This document shows, piece by piece, positions 29,419 to 33,577 of a stretch of 33,577 nt of DNA. The translations under genes and the position numbers were made by a program. The DNA lies in assembly GCA_003614735.1 (NCBI GenBank), contig KZ992525.1, forward strand, positions 1,645 to 35,221, written 5' to 3'. Positions within the stretch are counted from its first letter, which is position 1, and each line of letters begins with the position of its first letter. The notes below the pieces were generated by a model. The model was not told the origin of the DNA. It made no database searches and saw nothing but the letters and a program-made list of their open reading frames with translations. Source of the stretch: Thamnocephalis sphaerospora (taxonomy: Eukaryota > Zoopagomycota > Zoopagomycetes > Zoopagales > Sigmoideomycetaceae).

Positions 29419-30126
29419 TGGCTATCGAAGGCCTCTGATGGTTGCTTGTTTTACGCACTGCGTTAATGCTGGTATGGCTTGGATGCTGGCTTGGAACACG
29501 TTAGCATACACGTGTCGCTAGCATACAGGCAGGCGCATGCGTCCGCTTTGTATACCATCCAAGAACCTGCTTACCAAATGGCTGCGTCATCCAAGACGAC
29601 GGTCGTATGCGCCGTCATACGTGTGGCGTCGTCAGCGATAGGCGGACAGCTGGATGCCACTGCGGAGTAGGCGGCCATGCTGGCCACGCGACCACGATGA
29701 CGAATGTGTCGTCGCGCGGTGTAGGCACAGCTTCGTTCCACGCGTCGGGCATTTGGCTCGTTTCACTGGCTGAACTGCGCTACGCATGGTGCTGGTAGGA
29801 AAAGCCCGTATGATACATTAGCAGCAAAAATGAGCTGCGTTGTAGAACATGTATTGCAGCATCGGATAACAATGCAAGACCCACGGCACTGACTTGTGAA
29901 TTGGCGTGCATCGACACATGTTTTGACCAGCTGGCGGTGGTCTTGCCATGTCCATTTCGCAATGCAACACCAAACGCATGTTCTTTAGGCGGTGGAAAAC
30001 TGCTACTGCTGCTGCTTTCATAAAATGCGCACAGATCGCAATCGCCGAGCCAGATCCATCGGTAGTCGTCTGTCACGCTAGTAGTCTGCCTTTATTCATT
30101 TGATTACTTGCTCATTCCAACGCAAG

Positions 30127-31645
30127 ATGCACTTTTATCGCGTGTATGTTTTGTGTGTGCTAGCGGTGCTGGCATTGCTGGCCGCCGCAAAGCGCCCAAG
30201 GCCTCCGGTGCAGCATCCGCTTGCCCTGCCGCTGGTACGGCGTTCCGGCTTTTCAGGTGGTGCTGTCGTTGGCTACTATTCCGACTGGAATACGCAGCAG
30301 CTGCCGCCCGACAAGATCGACTATAGCAAGCTAACTCACATCAATTACGGTATGGCAGCGGAGGATGGGCATCAGAAGAGGAGTGCTGCTAACATTGCTT
30401 TGTCGCCGCGTTCCTCCTCCCCCTCCTCCTCCTCCTCCTGGCTAGCATTTGCCCTGATTGATACCGCTACCAGTGCGCCTACCATTCAGACCAAGGACAC
30501 GCTGGCTCAGGTAGTTCAGAATGCACACGAGCAAGGTGTCAAGGTTGCCGTGTCCGTCGGTGGCTGGACTGGCTCGGCGCCATTCAGCGGCATCGCTGCT
30601 GATGCTGGCAAGCGGCAGGCGTTTGTGCAGGCCACCACCAGCTTTGTGAAGGAACACAGCCTGGATGGCATCGATATCGACTGGGAGTACCCTGGCCGTG
30701 AGACAAACGGCGTCGTCGGCAGGCCGGACGACTCGGACAACTTTCTCAAGCTGCTCAACGAGCTGCGCAAGGATCTGCCAAGCGACAAGTACATCTCCGC
30801 AGCTGTGCGTGTCGAGCCGTTCGACGGGCCCAACGGTCCGATGAAGGATGTGAGCCAGTTTGCCGGGCCGTTGGACTTTGTGCAGGTGATGGCCTACGAC
30901 GTGTACGGCTCGTGGAGCAAAGCATCCGGCCCCAATGCTCCGTTCGATCCGGCCAAGGAGGGAGGCGAGCCACCCGTCAGCTTCACCACGGCGGCCAAGG
31001 CATGGTCTGATGCCAAATTCCCTCGCGAAAAGATTGTCATGGGCCTGGCCTTCTACGGCCGCTCCGTGGTGACCAAGGATGTACTCAAAAACTCCATGCA
31101 CGGCCAACGTGATACGAATGCAGTGCAGGCCTACAGCGCTAGCGGTGCTGGCGCTGGCGGTGTGTGGACGTGGAAGGATCTGCGCGACAACAATGTGCTG
31201 GCTAGTACGTCTTCGGCCAACCAGGACTCCGGCTGGGAACGCCACTGGGATGAGGGCACCAAGACACCGTGGCTGTACCAGGCCAAGTCCAAGACCTTTA
31301 TCAGCTACGACGATCCACAGAGTCTGGCCGACAAGGTCAACTACGTGCGGCAGAACGGCTACGGTGGCGTGATGATCTGGTCGCTCAACCAGGACAACGG
31401 CGAGCTGCTGAGTGCAGTTGCTGCTGGAAATAGTGGCCGTACGTGAAGGGCATTGGGATAGGACATGTAACTGCAGTTGCTGTGCTCACGACAAAGGATC
31501 ATTTGTGTGTGTGTGTGTGTGTGTGTGTGTAGGTCTTTCTGCAATGGGGACCAGCATCGGCTGTCACGCTGCCACGCCGCCGGCGGGTCAAAACTCCATT
31601 ATGGCCCTAGTAAGCATCCTGTTACTTGCGCTCTCACTGCTGTGA
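30127..31645 (+). CDS. GH18 chitinase, secreted, predicted GPI-anchored (three exons)
   Basis: Hydrolyses chitin beta-1,4 links by substrate-assisted catalysis, at the cell wall or outside. Exons 30127-30349, 30446-31438 and 31533-31645 join in phase to 442 residues. The ATG at 30127 gives signal peptide HFYRVYVLCVLAVLALLAAA; an LVRR site (36-39) may be cleaved by Kex2. GH18 marks: THINYAFA (restored only if the 96-nt intron 1 is removed), SVGGW (111-115) and DGIDIDWEYPG with catalytic Glu155. Exon 3 adds PPAGQNSIM and a hydrophobic end (ALVSILLLALSLL), a GPI-attachment signal. Both introns can be read through: retaining intron 1 inserts a Ser-rich piece, and retaining intron 2 stops at TGA 31444-31446. 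No chitin-binding module seen. Confidence 0.93.
31504..31530 (+). repeat. (TG)13 tract at the 3' splice site of chitinase intron 2
   Basis: Thirteen TG units run directly into the acceptor AG at 31531-31532, replacing the usual pyrimidine tract. Confidence 0.85.
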
Positions 31646-32393
31646 GCAAGTTTAGTTTGTCTGCGAAATGTGTTTTGCGTTCATCGAACCATTAAACACG
31701 CAGCAATGTGTCATTTGCGCCACTTTGATCACGCAAAGCCCGCTGCATGGCGCAGCGCTACCGTAAAAGTGGGATTCTACCCCAGGCAGCAGAGATTGGG
31801 CAACTGGCCTGGGGGCTGCCTTTGGCGTATACACAAGATACGTGCTCTCTAGCCTGCTAACGGCCCCGGCAGACGTGATATTCACTCGACGGTATGTATT
31901 CATACTCTCGGAATATTCCCTTGGGTTTCGTGCAACCCGCAGTTTAGCAACGCCGAGTCTTTGCTGGAATATGTATTCTTGGCGACCGATTTGGCATACC
32001 CGATCCAAAGCCCTCTTTTTGATAGCTATATACAGAGCACGGGGAAGACTCGCTACGCCATAGTGAGATATTTGTTGCGGTCACTTGAGACAACGACGTT
32101 CGATGGTTGCAGTGTGCCCAGGATGGAAGCACAGCCACATGGCCCGCACACAATGTTACAGTGGCACACAGTGCGAAGAATGCGCCGGTAGACTTGCAGC
32201 ACAAGTGGCTGGCACATAAATGGCCGTGCCAGTGCAGCCTGGCACTGCAGCCAGCGTAAACGCCTCCCCATACACCAACTACCTGAATGCACACTGGTAG
32301 TGCATCATCCTCACCGCCACCGCCATCTACCTTTTCCTCTTCACGCAATAACCACAGCACGCTTTAACGCCAGCGAAACAGCAGCCTTGCACG
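31646..32393. other. Intergenic region
   Basis: About 750 bases. A 118-codon minus frame (32008-31652) has no motif. The sequence just before 32394 is pyrimidine-rich and A/C-rich, as expected for a plus-strand leader. Nothing else seen. Confidence 0.45.
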
Positions 32394-33577
32394 ATGCATC
32401 TTCTCTCCACCAGCACTCTTCTCGCCATTGCTTTGGCTGCGCTCTGCCATAGCGGCCAGTCATACGCACAGTCTCCTCCACTCCCGCCTAGACCAAGTAG
32501 CAGCTCGTCCAGCGTGCTCAGCTCTTCTGACTCACTTAGCGTGTCCAGCGTGTCCAGCACATCGTCGTCCTCTACCAATGCAGGGCGACAGGTTCCCAGC
32601 TGGTTGCAAATCCCTGGCATGACTATCGAGAGCATCCAGAGGCCTGGCTGGGCTGCCAACTTCATTGCTACTGCGACGGATAGCAATAGGCAGCAGGGTT
32701 TGCTCAAATGCTACGTTGACAAAAACGTATACACGCGTGAGATTGATTTCCTTCAGGTATGTCCAGCGCAGTTGGTATTCACGTGTACTATGTGCTTACA
32801 ATGTGCCTATTCGCAGGCTGTCAGCAAAACGCCAAAGGTGCCTGGTACTAGCTCTAACGCTCAGAGCGCATTTGCCAAGCTTTACAACGCATATCCCATG
32901 GCCGATGGCCGGCACTTTTGCACCTTTACTGAGCTGATTTCCGGAGACATCCTGTGGAACTTTGCCATGGAGCGGGGGCTAGAGGAGAAAGACCGGGATT
33001 TGCCGGGCCTCTACGTGGAGATTATTTCAGGTACGCTAGCGTTGTCGTCGTAGTACTCACTGTGCCCTGGCTTATTGTCGTCGCTTCGTTGTAGCTATCA
33101 AGTACATGCACGGAATCAAGTGGGTGCATGGTGATATCCAGCCAAAAAGTAAGTATTGCATCTGCGCGCTATTATTTGCCAGTGCACCGTCTCATGCGGC
33201 GTATCTCCAAACCATAGACATTATCATCCGCAACAATGCGCCAAAGGGTGCGTCTAGGGTTTCCATTACTGGATTCTACGCATCCCAAAAGCTCAATGGC
33301 GAGGTGGCCGGGTTGGTGATACCGGCTACGCTTGGCTATGAACCGCCCGAGGATTACACTGATGTCTCGAAGCTAAGCTTTACCGATTTTAATCGCAAGA
33401 ACTGGATGATTGGCATTGGCGAGGCGCCAAAGGGTAGCAGCGGACTTTCAAGCGCGAACCAGTTTAAGCGCGATGCATGGATGGTTGGCGCAACTCTCTT
33501 TGCTGCGCACCGAGGTCTCACGCCTTATGATCTCATCAGACCCGGAAACGATATGCTATCCAAAACGGTGCACATCA
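32394..33577 (+). CDS. Signal-peptide-bearing protein-kinase-like protein (3'-partial)
   Basis: Exons 32394-32756, 32817-33030, 33095-33148 and 33218-33577 (open at the edge) join in phase, giving 311 residues. An N-terminal signal peptide (about 1-25, LLAIALAALCHSGQSYA) and a Ser-rich linker (about 34-62) precede a kinase-like fold. Its marks are GLLKCY with the candidate beta-3 Lys105, REIDFL with candidate helix-C Glu116, IKYMHGIKWVHGDIQPKN with HGD in place of HRD (catalytic-loop Asp206 kept, Asn211 kept), GFY at 229-231 where DFG is expected, a GYEPPE activation-segment end (250-255) and RDAWMVG (295-301). The metal-binding DFG Asp is absent, so it is probably a pseudokinase or atypical kinase. 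The 60-nt first intron is stop-free and in phase. Secretion is predicted, not shown. Confidence 0.85.

Larger units (their letters stand above)
26959..30126. other. Long region without a recognisable gene
   Basis: About 3.2 kb between divergent genes. The part near 26959-28400 is pyrimidine-rich on the minus strand, like other minus-strand leaders here. A 197-codon minus frame (27970-27377) ends in a moderately protein-like stretch (SALTVTLRCNPAPVAAYFEP) but has no motif. The 28477-29241 frame is listed separately. A GGAC-type repeat lies at 29388-29418. Confidence 0.4.

Noticed and set aside
30442-31245. 267-codon minus-strand frame
   Set aside because: Antisense shadow of the chitinase exon 2.
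1-33577. CRISPR array, prokaryotic operon or transposon
   Set aside because: No regularly spaced repeats, no terminal inverted repeats, no transposase or reverse-transcriptase motifs; the genes are spliced and eukaryotic.

Overview
The window looks like nuclear DNA of an early-diverging filamentous fungus. The evidence is short GT-AG introns (about 60-117 nt) in conserved genes, AATAAA-type poly(A) signals, an intron-less tRNA-Ala, fungal-type Get3 and Dph3 sequences, a fungal-type GH18 chitinase with a GPI signal, and large families of surface proteins. A zoopagomycete or mucoromycete relative would fit, but this placement is inference and nothing here fixes the genus.

Layout. (1) 1-1850, minus strand: two housekeeping genes, the 5' two thirds of GET3 (six exons visible) and complete DPH3 (three exons). 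(2) 2602-7618, plus strand: three tandem intron-less paralogues of an unrecognised membrane-protein family, each with a short N-tail, TM helix, ectodomain of about 250 residues, second TM helix and disordered cytoplasmic tail. (3) 7863-17872, minus strand, facing them: three paralogous secreted-then-anchored kelch proteins (signal peptide, about six kelch blades, one TM helix, proline-rich cytoplasmic tail). The one nearest the convergence point is broken by three single-base deletions. Between kelch copies 2 and 3 are exons of a possible multi-pass membrane protein. The kelch genes share promoter blocks. (4) 18814-18886: tRNA-Ala(AGC). (5) 19010-26958, minus strand: a 35-residue secreted peptide, a 600-residue Ser/Thr-rich disordered protein and a 432-residue acidic/helical protein, separated by long, strand-asymmetric, repeat-bearing gaps. 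(6) 30127-33577, plus strand: a three-exon GH18 chitinase whose last exon adds a GPI signal, then the first four exons of a protein with a signal peptide, a Ser-rich linker and a degenerate protein-kinase fold.

Taken together, most of the window outside the housekeeping genes encodes surface or secreted proteins. The facing 3+3 arrays (two-TM ectodomain proteins against kelch-TM proteins) resemble an expanding cell-surface recognition locus. The most unusual single items are the kinase-like protein with a signal peptide and no DFG aspartate, and the chitinase whose GPI anchor depends on splicing at a (TG)n-tract acceptor.

Limits. Splice sites were placed by eye from GT/AG, reading phase and family consensus. 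Functions of the two membrane families and of the two large minus-strand proteins are unknown. In 21.8-25.7 kb and 27-30 kb I see no recognisable gene.
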